Part shown: positions 14,457-22,777 of the stretch, piece by piece
Position numbering within the stretch: the stretch's first letter is position 1
How the letters are laid out: every line of letters begins with the position of its first letter
Assembly: GCA_041485165.1 (NCBI GenBank)
Contig: JBGPJC010000034.1
Location: 1 to 32,316, forward strand
Length of the DNA: 32,316 nt
DNA from: JAAFGT01 sp041485165
GTDB taxonomy: Bacteria; Acidobacteriota; Terriglobia; Acidiferrales; UBA7541
Reading direction: 5' to 3'
Made by a program: the position numbers and the translations under genes
Notes under the pieces: model-generated
Seen by the model: only the letters and a program-made list of their open reading frames with translations
What the model was told of the DNA's origin: nothing
The model's database searches: none

Positions 14457-15020
14457 CTAGAGAGCAAGGAAATTACGGAGCAGAGCAGGTCCCGCAGGGG
14501 TGAGGACGGATTCGGGATGGAACTGCACGCCTTCGACCGGGTAATCGCGATGGCGCAGCCCCATGATGACACCGTCGGCGGTTTCCGCGGAGACGGCGAG
14601 GCATTTGGGGAGCGAGCGGCGCTCGACGATCAGCGAATGATAGCGCGTGGCGGGGAAAGGCTGAGGCAGGCCGCGGAAAACCGTCTTGCCGTCGTGGCGG
14701 ATCTCGCTGGTCTTGCCATGCATCAACTGCGGGGCGCGCACCACGCGCCCGCCAAACGCATAGCCGATGGCCTGATGTCCCAGGCAGACACCGAGAATGG
14801 GCACTTTCCCCGCGAATCGCTTGACCAGTTCCACAATAATACCGGCCCGCTGCGGCACCCCCGGGCCGGGTGAGAGCACGATGCGCTGCGGCGCGAGCGC
14901 GGAAATCTCGTCGATGGTGATCTGGTCATTGCGGCGCACCACCAGCTCCTGCCCCAGCTCGCCGAGGCACTGCGCCAGGTTGTAGGTGAACGAATCGTAG
15001 CTGTCGATCAGCAGGATCAT
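14457..15020 (-). CDS. trpG: Anthranilate synthase, glutamine amidotransferase component
   Basis: Releases ammonia from glutamine for anthranilate synthase. The frame opens at 15284 inside trpE, but the family start MILLIDSYDSFTYNLAQCLG is the ATG at 15020, giving 187 residues. Class I amidotransferase motifs are present: SPGPGVPQRAG, the nucleophile cysteine in GVCLGHQAIGYAFGG, and the His/Glu pair in GVQFHPESVLT. It follows trpE by 52 bp in aroDE-trpE-trpG. Its last 75 bases before the final codons are duplicated exactly at 10838-10912, marking the border of the tfuA/ycaO islet. The gene itself is intact. Confidence 0.96.
   Translation of the reverse strand: MILLIDSYDSFTYNLAQCLGELGQELVVRRNDQITIDEISALAPQRIVLSPGPGVPQRAGIIVELVKRFAGKVPILGVCLGHQAIGYAFGGRVVRAPQLMHGKTSEIRHDGKTVFRGLPQPFPATRYHSLIVERRSLPKCLAVSAETADGVIMGLRHRDYPVEGVQFHPESVLTPAGPALLRNFLAL
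14467..14541. repeat. 75-bp trpG 3'-end sequence, partner of 10838-10912
   Basis: In-gene copy of the direct repeat. The two copies are 3,629 bp apart, in the same orientation and identical across all 75 bases; the first mismatches are at 14466 and 14542. The segment between them carries tfuA, ycaO, the small peptide genes and the SET gene. Confidence 0.9.
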
Positions 15021-15072
15021 GGTCTTATCTGCTATTGGGATGCCGGATGCTTCCTCCCGGTTATTCCCCGCG

Positions 15073-16548
15073 TCAACGCTCTCCGCGATGGGCCATCTCC
15101 AACGCCACGAGCAGAGCCCGCGCTTTGCTGACCGTCTCGTCGTACTCTTTCGACGGGACGGAATCGGCCACCAGGCCGGCTCCAGCCTGGACATGCGCGG
15201 TGCCCGCCTTGGCCACCAGGGTGCGGATGGCGATGCAGGAGTCCATGTTACCGGAAAAATCGAGGTACAAGATCCCTCCGGCATAGATGCCGCGGCGCGT
15301 GGGTTCGAGGTCCTCGATGATTTCCATGGCCCGCACCTTGGGAGCGCCGGAAACCGTCCCCGCCGGGAAGCAGGCCATCAAAACATCGAAGCAGTCGACG
15401 TCTTCACGCAAGCGCCCGCGGAGGTTGGAGACCAGATGCATGACGTGCGAGTAGCGCTCGACAAACATCAGCTCCTCGACCTTCACGCTGCCGTACTCGC
15501 ACACCCGCCCCAGGTCGTTGCGTCCCAGGTCCACCAGCATGATGTGCTCGGCGCGCTCCTTGGGGTCGGCGCGGAGCTGCCGCTCGAGGCGCTGGTCCTC
15601 GGCCTCGTCGCGTCCGCGCGGGCGCGTCCCGGCGATCGGCCGGTAGAACACCTCGCGGTCCTGCACCTTGACCAGCATTTCCGGCGAGCTGCCCACCACG
15701 GCGACATCGCCGAGGCGCAGGAAATACATGTACGGCGAAGGGTTGACCATGCGCAGCGCGCGATAGATGTCAAAGGGGTTGGACGGTGCGCGCGCCGCGA
15801 ACCGCTGGCTGAGCACCACCTGGAAGATGTCTCCGGCGCGGATGTGGCGCTTGGCCTGGCGCACGGCGCGCTGGAATTCGGCGCGGCGGAAGTTTGAGGC
15901 CACGCGCAGCGGCCCGCCCTGCAAGCGCCGCGGCTGGACCGCCAGCGGCTCTTCCAGCTTCCGCCGCGTCTCCCGGACTTCCCGCACCGCGGCGATGTAC
16001 TTGGAGCGAAGGCTGCCGGGGCCGTCGACGAACACGTTGCGGACAATCCAGACGCATTGCCGCACGTGGTCGAAGGCCACCACGCCCTGGTAAAACATGA
16101 GCACAGCGTCATCGAGGCCGAGGTCGTTCTGTCGCCGCGCGGGAAGCTTTTCGACCAACCGCACCATGTCATAAGAAAAATAGCCGATTGCTCCGGCCAC
16201 CAGGGGCGGGAGCCCGGGCACACGCACCGGCCGGTAGCGCTCAATTCTCTGCCGCAGGACGGCCAGCGGGTCACCATGCACCCAGTGCAGGCGGCCTTCG
16301 CTTTCGACCATTGCGGCGCTGCCGTTGGCGCGAAAAACCTCGAAGGGGTTGGCGCCGAGGAAGGTGTATCGCGCCACGCGCTCGCCGCCCTCGACGCTCT
16401 CCAGCAGAAAAGAGTAGTGCGCGTCCGCGGCCAGGCGCAGGTATGCGCCCACCGGGGTGAGCAGGTCGGCGCGGACCGAGTCGTACACCGGCACCAGATT
16501 GCCCTGGCGGGCCAGCTTGGCAAATGCCGTGAAATCGGGCTGAATCAT
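15073..16548 (-). CDS. trpE: Anthranilate synthase component I
   Basis: Converts chorismate and ammonia to anthranilate, the first step of tryptophan synthesis. The start at 16548 (MIQPDFTAFAKLARQGNLVPVYDS) follows GAGGGGG and overlaps the aroDE stop by 4 bp (ATGA), giving 491 residues. The N-terminal half has LLESVEGGERVARYTFLG, the segment that forms the tryptophan feedback site in characterised enzymes. The chorismate-binding half has RRAEFQRAVRQAKRHIRAGDIFQVVLSQRF, NPSPYMYFLRLGDVAVVGSSPEMLVK, PIAGTRPRG and FPAGTVSGAPKVRAMEIIEDLEP. The coupled order implies joint transcription with the shikimate gene upstream. Confidence 0.97.
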   Translation of the reverse strand: MIQPDFTAFAKLARQGNLVPVYDSVRADLLTPVGAYLRLAADAHYSFLLESVEGGERVARYTFLGANPFEVFRANGSAAMVESEGRLHWVHGDPLAVLRQRIERYRPVRVPGLPPLVAGAIGYFSYDMVRLVEKLPARRQNDLGLDDAVLMFYQGVVAFDHVRQCVWIVRNVFVDGPGSLRSKYIAAVREVRETRRKLEEPLAVQPRRLQGGPLRVASNFRRAEFQRAVRQAKRHIRAGDIFQVVLSQRFAARAPSNPFDIYRALRMVNPSPYMYFLRLGDVAVVGSSPEMLVKVQDREVFYRPIAGTRPRGRDEAEDQRLERQLRADPKERAEHIMLVDLGRNDLGRVCEYGSVKVEELMFVERYSHVMHLVSNLRGRLREDVDCFDVLMACFPAGTVSGAPKVRAMEIIEDLEPTRRGIYAGGILYLDFSGNMDSCIAIRTLVAKAGTAHVQAGAGLVADSVPSKEYDETVSKARALLVALEMAHRGER

Positions 16549-18059
16549 GGCTTCCCCCTCGCGCCGGCACGCTCTTCCCGCGCCAGAGCGGCAAGCACGG
16601 TGCGGCGCATGGCCGCTTCGGGCGCGCGCTGCTCGGTCCACATCTCCCACTGGGCAATACCTTGGGCAATGAACATCTCCGCGCCAGAGACGGTCTCAAT
16701 CCCTCGCCGGGCGGCGAGTTCGAGCAGGCGGGTGCGCATCGGGCGATAGACCAGATCGAACACCAGGCGGCAACGCAGCTCGGAAGATGTGAGCGGCGAG
16801 GCGCCGGTGCGCGGGTGCATGCCGACAGGAGTGGCGTTGACGATGGCGTCGAAGCGCGCCGACTGCAGGTGCCGCCGCAGGATGGCCTCACCACCCACGG
16901 CGCGCGCCAGATGCCGCGCCTGTTCCAGCTTGCGCGCGCAAACGATCACTTCCGCGTCCGCTTGGGCCAGGGCGAAGGCCACGGCGCGCGCCGCGCCACC
17001 CGCGCCAAAAAGCAGAATGCGGCTTCCCCGCAAGGTCATGCGGCGCTCGAGCGCGCGCAGGACGCCCACGTAGTCGGTGTTGTAGCCGCAAAGCTTTCTG
17101 CCGCGACGCACTACCGTATTCACCGCGCCGATGGATGCGGCCAGCGGGTCGCACTCGTCCAGATGGCCGAGGATGCGCTGCTTGTATGGCAAAGTCACAC
17201 TGAAGCCGGCGACACCAAGCGGCGCCACGATGGCGAGAAAATCCCGCAATTCTCGAACAAGAAAGGGTAGATAGACGGCGTTGATGCGGCGCAACCTGAA
17301 ACCCGTGTTGTGCAGCAGCGGCGAGAGCGAATGCCCCACCGGGTCACCAATCACCCCGTAGATGCGTGTGCGCCGGTCGAGGCTGGCGGCGCGGTAGAGC
17401 GTGGTCATCTCCTCGAGCGAAAGCTGCCCCGGTGCGGTGGCTTCCTCGACGGCGGCGTAGGCCAGCGCGCTGCCCTCACGCAGTGCCAGGACGCGCGCGG
17501 GCAGCGCGGCCTCTCCCATCGGGACGGCGATGACATTCCGGCGCCCCCGCGCTACGCGCAACACCCGGAGGCTGTCTCCGAGGTTCCGGCAATGAGTGGC
17601 GATCTTCACCGCATCCGCCCTGGCCGCCCCCAGCCTCTTGAAGACACTGCGGAGATCCCGAGGCGTGCGGCGAAAGTCGTGGTAGGAAATCAGCAGGCGC
17701 GCCGGACGCAGGAGCGAGCGGAGGACATCACCTCGGAATTTGGCCGCGGTCTCAATTTCCACGTCGCACCAGGCACAACCGGCCGCAGCGGCGGCAGCTA
17801 AGAGGGGAATTTGCCGGCGGATATCGCCGGAAAAGCGGCCGCCGTTCGCGGTTCGCCGGCAGGTGGCCAGCAAGACCCCGTGGTGTGCCAAATGGGGGAG
17901 TGCCCGGAGGAGGGCGCGGCATTCCTTGTCACTGGCCAGATAGTCGAGCCGCAACTCAACGGTGCGGGTGCGGCGCAAGGCCAAGGTAAGCTGGCGGACC
18001 GCTTGCCTCGCGGTTCGCGCGGCGACCACGCCGCAGATGGGGTCTCGCCCAAACATCAT
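16545..18059 (-). CDS. aroDE: Fused 3-dehydroquinate dehydratase (type I) / shikimate dehydrogenase
   Basis: Bifunctional enzyme for steps three and four of the shikimate pathway. Residues about 1-215 are the type I dehydratase: VELRLDYL, the catalytic histidine in LLISYHDFRRT, and the Schiff-base lysine in DAVKIATH. Residues about 230-500 are shikimate dehydrogenase: YGVIGDPVGHSLSPLLHN, the catalytic lysine in TLPYKQ, GYNTDYVG, the NADP loop GAGGAARA, and NATPVGMHP. I chose the ATG at 18059 (MMFGRDPICGVV, AAGG upstream), giving 504 residues. The frame also has ATGs at 18077 and 18113. This fusion is normal in plants and occurs in some bacteria. It heads the aroDE-trpE-trpG run. Confidence 0.95.
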   Translation of the reverse strand: MMFGRDPICGVVAARTARQAVRQLTLALRRTRTVELRLDYLASDKECRALLRALPHLAHHGVLLATCRRTANGGRFSGDIRRQIPLLAAAAAAGCAWCDVEIETAAKFRGDVLRSLLRPARLLISYHDFRRTPRDLRSVFKRLGAARADAVKIATHCRNLGDSLRVLRVARGRRNVIAVPMGEAALPARVLALREGSALAYAAVEEATAPGQLSLEEMTTLYRAASLDRRTRIYGVIGDPVGHSLSPLLHNTGFRLRRINAVYLPFLVRELRDFLAIVAPLGVAGFSVTLPYKQRILGHLDECDPLAASIGAVNTVVRRGRKLCGYNTDYVGVLRALERRMTLRGSRILLFGAGGAARAVAFALAQADAEVIVCARKLEQARHLARAVGGEAILRRHLQSARFDAIVNATPVGMHPRTGASPLTSSELRCRLVFDLVYRPMRTRLLELAARRGIETVSGAEMFIAQGIAQWEMWTEQRAPEAAMRRTVLAALAREERAGARGKP

Positions 18060-18252
18060 TGACCTTGAGCCGCCCATGGAGGTTTCCGGAGTGCCCCGCT
18101 GGGCTTCTAGCATGCGTTATCCAGAGTGTAAAGGCCAGTTGCGGTGGCACTTGACGGCCCCGGAACGCCTTGTTAGCTTGCCTGTGACGCTGGTGCTCTC
18201 TCGCCAGCCGGCCTACGGGCTGGCGCGCGAAGAGCAAGAAGGAGTGTCTCCA

Positions 18253-19122
18253 ATGCTGCGACAAATGGTACGGCTGTCTTTTCTTTTGGCCCTCGGCGCG
18301 GCCTGCGCGGCTGCCCAGGCAAATCCGCCCGCGGCTGATAGGGCGGTCAATCCCCACGATGTCTATTGCTCGGGGATGATGACAATCGAGGCGATCCCCT
18401 ATGACACTTACCTGATTTCCGGCGAGGAGTCGGACCCGCAGATGGTCTTCAGCGGGGGGAACTACGTATATCTCAACAAGGGAGCCTCGCAGGGCGTAAA
18501 GGTGGGAGACGAATTCCTGATCTCGCGTCCGGAGAAGGACTTTAACAAATTGAAGTGGTTCAAGACCCAGCCGGCCATGAGCGCCACAATGGGTACACAA
18601 TGGAAGGACCTTGGCCGCGTGCGCGTGGTGGTGGCTGGACAAAACGTTGCCACCGCCCAGGTGGTTTACAGTTGTGATTATATGCAGCGAGGCGACTACG
18701 CCCGCCCGGCCGAGGATCGTCCCGCGCCAATGCTGAAGGACTCAAAGAACTTCGACCGTTTCGCTCCGCCCAGCGGCAAAGCAGTGGGTTTGGTGGTCTC
18801 CGGTAAAGATTTTCAGAGCTCTTTTGGCGCGAATGACGTGGCTTATGTCAGCCTGGCCAGTTCGGAAGGGGCCAGGATTGGGGACTTTGTCCGCATCTTC
18901 CGGTACCAGAGCGAACGGACGCAGACTGCCTACCAGGTGCGCGACCTTCAATACAAAGTGTGGGAGTTCGGCAAATCGCCGCTGCCCTACGCGTCCAGGA
19001 GCCTTCCCCGCGAGGTGCTGGGCGAGGGCGTAATCCTGCGCGTGACCCCCAAGGCGGTTACCGTATTTGTCATGCACAGCCTGCGGGAAGTTTACCAAGG
19101 TGATTTCGCCGAGATTGAATGA
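18253..19122 (+). CDS. Exported protein of unknown function with FlgT-C-like segment
   Basis: A 289-residue protein with a clear signal peptide (MLRQMVRLSFLLALGAACAAAQA, cleavage probably after residue 23). The AAGGAG ribosome-binding site lies 9 bases before the ATG at 18253; the open frame extends far upstream but only as a shadow of aroDE. The segment YVYLNKGASQGVKVGDEFLISRP resembles the small beta domain found at the C-terminus of FlgT and in other envelope proteins. A second such unit, including ARIGDFVRIFRYQ, follows near 215. It is probably periplasmic. I cannot assign a role. It is divergent from aroDE and ends at a strong terminator. Confidence 0.85.
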   Translation: MLRQMVRLSFLLALGAACAAAQANPPAADRAVNPHDVYCSGMMTIEAIPYDTYLISGEESDPQMVFSGGNYVYLNKGASQGVKVGDEFLISRPEKDFNKLKWFKTQPAMSATMGTQWKDLGRVRVVVAGQNVATAQVVYSCDYMQRGDYARPAEDRPAPMLKDSKNFDRFAPPSGKAVGLVVSGKDFQSSFGANDVAYVSLASSEGARIGDFVRIFRYQSERTQTAYQVRDLQYKVWEFGKSPLPYASRSLPREVLGEGVILRVTPKAVTVFVMHSLREVYQGDFAEIE

Positions 19123-19184
19123 GGATTGCCGCCGCGCGGGCCTGTGCCGCGCCCCGGCCAAACGTCAGGGCCAGAAGCAACAGG

Positions 19185-19216
19185 AAAGCCCCGGAAGCAT
19201 CTCCCGGGGCTTTTTC
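19185..19216 (+). terminator. Rho-independent terminator after the exported protein
   Basis: aaagccccgg (19185-19194) pairs perfectly with ccggggcttt (19204-19213) around a 9-base loop and is followed by a T-rich run (tttttcttt). It lies 62 bp past the stop at 19122. The A-run on its left may also stop the convergent M48 gene transcript. Confidence 0.92.
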
Positions 19217-19250
19217 TTTCCCTGACCTCAGAATAACCAGCTACGCCGCG

Positions 19251-20645
19251 CTAGAGCTGCGGCAATGGCGGCACCGGTGAGGGCGAGGCGGGCCGCTCTC
19301 CTGCGGGCTGAAGTTCGACCAGGTGTTCGGCCTTCCAGTGCATCGCGGCGGTAATGCGGGTGCGCCCGCTGGGGTGGTCGAAGAAGATGAACTCTTCGAG
19401 CGGCCCGGGATCGAGCTTGCGGTATTCCCCCAGCTTCAAGTCCACCTCGGCCTCTCCATCCGGCTGGCGCGCGGCGTTCAGGCCAAAGATGTCCGCTTCG
19501 TACTCCTGAGTGCGGATGAATGTGTTTTCGATGGGCGTGTACAGGAACGAGAACACGGAAATGAGCAAGCCCGCCAGGGGGATCACGGCGACGTCGGTGA
19601 TCCCGCGCACGCCCCAGCGCTGGCCCCAGCGCGCAATGGCCCATTGCGCCATCCGGTCCAGGGCGGCAAAAGCGACTACGGTGACCACCGCGATGTAGAA
19701 CAGTCCCTTGTAGACATGGTTCAGGACGTAGTGCCCCATCTCGTGGCCCATCACCGCCTGGACCTCCGCCGGGGTGCACCGCTTCAGCCAGTTGTCGTTC
19801 AGAGTGATGCGCTCAGTGCCCAGAAAGCCGCTGACGTTGGCGCTGACGCGCGTGCTTTGGCGCGAGGCATCCATCTCATATACCTCGGTGGCGGGGATGC
19901 CGTTGGCCCGCGCCATGCTGAGTATCGAATCGCGTACCGGGGAAGCCTTGAGCTTAGTGTAGGTATTGAACAGGGGCGCGAAGTAGACGGGACCTAACAG
20001 TGCCCCGAAACAAAAGAACACGATGGTCACCCCGGCGCCGCCCACCCACCAGGTCCGCCCCAAACGCTGCACGATGACGAACAGCATGGTGATCAGCATG
20101 GTGCCAAACACCAGGCTGACAGCCAAGTTCACCGCCTGGTCTCGGAACCAGGGGCCGAATGTCTGCGTCGCAAGGCCGTACTGGTGTTCCCTGATGTAGC
20201 CTTCGTAAACGGTCAGAGGAAAACCGAGCAGCGCCGCCACCAGGCTGAAGGGAACGAAATAGCAGATCGTCTGCAGCGGCTTGTGGCGGGTCAGCCGCTG
20301 GGCCAGGTCGCGCAGCCGCGCGGAAAGTCCGCTCTGCAGAAAAAAAAAGTAGATCGCCGCGACCATCAGGAAATCCCACAGGATCAGCCAGTAGCCACCT
20401 TCGAAATAGGCGTCCGAGCGGGCCTTCTTGTCCGACGGCACCGTGGCCAGGTAGGCATCGGTCGCCGCCTTCACGTCGAACGGCGCCGGAATCGCCTGGG
20501 ATAGTCCCGTCGGGGCGGAAAGCCCGGGAGCCCCACTGCCCTTCTGCGGCGGCGACATGGGGCCCTGCCCGAGCGCGGGCATTCCCAAAGAAACAATCAG
20601 CAGCGCGGGAAGAACAAGGGCGCGCGCCATCCTTTTCCAGTTCAC
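19251..20645 (-). CDS. M48 family (Ste24/CAAX prenyl protease-like) membrane metalloprotease
   Basis: A zinc endopeptidase of the inner membrane, related to Ste24 and HtpX quality-control proteases. It is 464 residues, with a GTG start at 20645 preceded by GGAGGAG. A signal-like N-terminal helix (about 8-26) is followed by a Pro/Ala-rich linker and several transmembrane helices (about 84-103, 127-145, 172-193, 203-224, 310-328 and 345-365). The zinc site is HEMGH (301-305) with the third ligand in EYEADIFGL. SANVSGFLGTERITLNDNWL just before it is typical of the Ste24 branch. It lies downstream of AMMECR1 and pgsA. Bacteria lack the yeast substrate, so a membrane-protein quality role is likely. 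Confidence 0.94.
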   Translation of the reverse strand: MNWKRMARALVLPALLIVSLGMPALGQGPMSPPQKGSGAPGLSAPTGLSQAIPAPFDVKAATDAYLATVPSDKKARSDAYFEGGYWLILWDFLMVAAIYFFFLQSGLSARLRDLAQRLTRHKPLQTICYFVPFSLVAALLGFPLTVYEGYIREHQYGLATQTFGPWFRDQAVNLAVSLVFGTMLITMLFVIVQRLGRTWWVGGAGVTIVFFCFGALLGPVYFAPLFNTYTKLKASPVRDSILSMARANGIPATEVYEMDASRQSTRVSANVSGFLGTERITLNDNWLKRCTPAEVQAVMGHEMGHYVLNHVYKGLFYIAVVTVVAFAALDRMAQWAIARWGQRWGVRGITDVAVIPLAGLLISVFSFLYTPIENTFIRTQEYEADIFGLNAARQPDGEAEVDLKLGEYRKLDPGPLEEFIFFDHPSGRTRITAAMHWKAEHLVELQPAGERPASPSPVPPLPQL

Positions 20646-20744
20646 GGCAAACTCCTCCGCACAAGGGCTTCCGGATATCCGGGAGATGCGCGATCCACTT
20701 TGGAATGGTTCCCGCCTTTCTCAGCGGAATTCAGCGCGCGGCCC

Positions 20745-21347
20745 TCAGTAAGGCTCTCCTCCGGGCACGGCGCGAATCTCGGCCTCGGAGAATACTTCCG
20801 CGGTGAAGACGGACAGGCGGGTGTCCGGATCCTTCCAGGCGGAAGGCTCGAGCCCCGCCTTGCGGCAAGACTCGGAGAGGAATTTCTCGCGGCTCCATCC
20901 AAACTCCCGGGCCACTTGCGGCAGCAGAAGACCGCGAAATGCGCCGCGCGAGAGCGACACTCCATGACGGCCAACGTCGACGTCCTCCGGACGCGCCGGA
21001 ACCAGCGGTGAGAGCAGAGAAATTTCGATCTCAATGATCTCCAGCTCCGCTTCGCAGAGCGCCGGGAAACGCGGGTCTTCAAGTGCGGCGAGCACCGCGC
21101 AACGGGCCACGGTGGGCTTGAGCGGATCGGGCGATTCGTGTTTTCCCACGCACCCGCGCAGCCGCCCCCGCTCCCACAGGGTCACAAAAACCCCGCAGCG
21201 CCAGGCCAGTTCCTTCGGCTGCAGCGGCTCTTCGGGGTGGACGTCGCGCAGGACAGCATCGGAGATGGCGCGCCGCGCCACTTCGAGCAGGCCCCGGCGT
21301 TCCTCGAGCGAGAGAGGAGTTCCCGCGGGACTAAGAGGCGGCCACAT
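20745..21347 (-). CDS. AMMECR1 domain protein (AmmeMemoRadiSam system protein A-like)
   Basis: A 200-residue protein with the AMMECR1 signature LRGCVG (about 61-66), the DPRFPAL segment and the C-terminal VFTAEVF strand. The family is found in all domains of life. In bacteria it usually accompanies a Memo-like protein and a radical SAM enzyme (the AmmeMemoRadiSam system), for which a biochemical function is still poorly known. Neither partner is in this window. The start overlaps the end of pgsA by 17 bp, so the two are likely co-translated, which ties it to phospholipid synthesis only by position. Confidence 0.92.
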   Translation of the reverse strand: MWPPLSPAGTPLSLEERRGLLEVARRAISDAVLRDVHPEEPLQPKELAWRCGVFVTLWERGRLRGCVGKHESPDPLKPTVARCAVLAALEDPRFPALCEAELEIIEIEISLLSPLVPARPEDVDVGRHGVSLSRGAFRGLLLPQVAREFGWSREKFLSESCRKAGLEPSAWKDPDTRLSVFTAEVFSEAEIRAVPGGEPY

Positions 21348-21966
21348 CCTCGGACTTCTTCCTTTTCCTGCCCTCGAGGATGCGCAGGCGGAGGCGCCGC
21401 TGCTTCACGCGGTCGTCCACCTGATTCCAGAACTTCAGGAAGTACTGCACCGCGGAGAGCACGGCAAAGAACACCACCAGCCAGAGCAGGATTGTTCCAG
21501 GAACCTTGAGCGCGGGCACGCGCCGGCCAAGTGTGGCCGCACAGGCGGCGATCACCTGCAGGACCATCTTGGTCTTTCCCAGCGTGGAAGCTTCGATGGT
21601 GAAGCCTTCGGCGGAAGCGATGTTGCGCAGGCCCAGGACAGTGAATTCGCGCCCGATGATGATCACCACCATCCACGCTTTCACCAAGCCAATGTCCACC
21701 AGAGAGATGAAAGCCGCGGAGATGAGCAGCTTGTCGGCGATGGGATCGAGCAGAATTCCCAGCGTGGTTATTTCGCCCCGAAGCCGCGCCAGGTAGCCAT
21801 CCAGCCAGTCCGTAGTCGCGGCCAGGATGAGGATCAGCACCCCCCACACTTCGAAATGGACGGGCACGCCCCAAAGGACCACGTTAGGCGAACGGGTCAG
21901 CAGCACCGCGACCAGCAGCGGAACGAAGAAGATACGCAGAAGGGTGAGCGAATTGGGAAGATTCAT
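21331..21966 (-). CDS. pgsA: CDP-diacylglycerol-glycerol-3-phosphate 3-phosphatidyltransferase
   Basis: Makes phosphatidylglycerol phosphate from CDP-diacylglycerol in the inner membrane. The frame opens at 22161, but the family start MNLPNSLTLLRIFFVPLLV is at 21966, giving 211 residues. The CDP-alcohol phosphotransferase motif is complete in DWLDGYLARLRGEITTLG followed by ILLDPIADK, supplying all the catalytic aspartates. Five to six membrane helices follow the family layout, and the C-terminus is a basic cytoplasmic tail (RLRLRILEGRKRKK). It is followed by AMMECR1 with a 17-bp overlap. Confidence 0.95.
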   Translation of the reverse strand: MNLPNSLTLLRIFFVPLLVAVLLTRSPNVVLWGVPVHFEVWGVLILILAATTDWLDGYLARLRGEITTLGILLDPIADKLLISAAFISLVDIGLVKAWMVVIIIGREFTVLGLRNIASAEGFTIEASTLGKTKMVLQVIAACAATLGRRVPALKVPGTILLWLVVFFAVLSAVQYFLKFWNQVDDRVKQRRLRLRILEGRKRKKSEDVAAS

Positions 21967-22444
21967 GTCGCTCTCGAAAAAGCCTTGCCCTCTCGCCGAC
22001 CCTTGTCCGGCAGCGCCCTTTTCAGCTAATGGAGGAGGCTCCAACAGCACTATAGACGCGGGCCAAGGGTGAGTCAACCGGCGTGGCTCCTGCACGACGG
22101 GGGGCATCACTTGCTGCAAATCTGTGCAAAATCGCGAAGGGGGCCGATGTCCAGGCCCCAACCCCGCAGCGCCGCCCCCAGCCCCCCAGTGGGCGGATTA
22201 ACTAGCAGACAATCAATGTGATAGGCAGCCGCCGGGGGGCCGGAAAGAGCAGGTTCGGAGATGCCTCAAAAAGGCGGGATGAAACCGGGGGAGTTTTTTC
22301 CACATAGATTTCCACAAGACCGGAAAGCACCGGGAATGGGCCTGCGGAGCGGGGTTTCGCTATATTAACAGAAAGCTATAGAGCGCTCGGCGGCCTTTGT
22401 GGCTGCTCTGACCGCGATGCCTCAGATTGCAGCAGCACATGCGT
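21967..22444. other. 478-bp gap upstream of pgsA
   Basis: No gene was recognised. The left end should hold the pgsA promoter. Around 22360 the plus strand has an AT-rich stretch (tatattaacagaaagctatag) that could be part of a promoter in either direction, but no good -35/-10 pair is clear. There is no tRNA-like fold. Confidence 0.5.
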
Positions 22445-22645
22445 TCAGGCCCGGCTACGGCCGCCCAGCACGCGCAGGGGAAGGGTGATGACTGCGCGGA
22501 CCAGCTCCAGCACGCCTTCTACGGCGATGCCCACCATGCGGAAAGGCAGCAGAAGAATCCAGACCAGAGGATAGAGCACCAGCGCAAGAAGCGCCACCGG
22601 CCAACTGATCATCAGCAGGATGCACCAGAGCAGGAAGGTGACCAT
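22445..22645 (-). CDS. Small two-helix membrane protein, 66 aa
   Basis: A 66-residue hydrophobic protein starting MVTFLLWCILLMISWPVALL, with one or two transmembrane helices (about 2-22 and 23-40). A short amphipathic segment and a basic tail ending RVLGGRSRA follow. A good ribosome-binding site (GGAGG) lies 7 bases before the ATG, which supports real coding. It follows hflX on the same strand with a 132-bp gap. I do not recognise the family. Confidence 0.7.
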   Translation of the reverse strand: MVTFLLWCILLMISWPVALLALVLYPLVWILLLPFRMVGIAVEGVLELVRAVITLPLRVLGGRSRA

Positions 22646-22777
22646 GGGATTGCCTCCGCGCGCCTCAACTCATCAGCTCCGGGCGCCGCTATAGAGTTTC
22701 TACGCAAACGGCGAAGGAAAAGTTCGCGACTCAACTGAAATGCGCCCGGCAGGAAATGCCCCTCACCGGCCGGCGCT

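Noticed and set aside
14213..14572. Minus-strand 119-codon frame overlapping the end of trpG
   Set aside because: It reads through the trpG tail in a wrong frame; no start signal or domain.
22162..22444. Structured RNA gene in the pgsA upstream gap
   Set aside because: GC-rich runs suggest local folding, but no tRNA, RNase P, SRP or tmRNA signature could be recognised.
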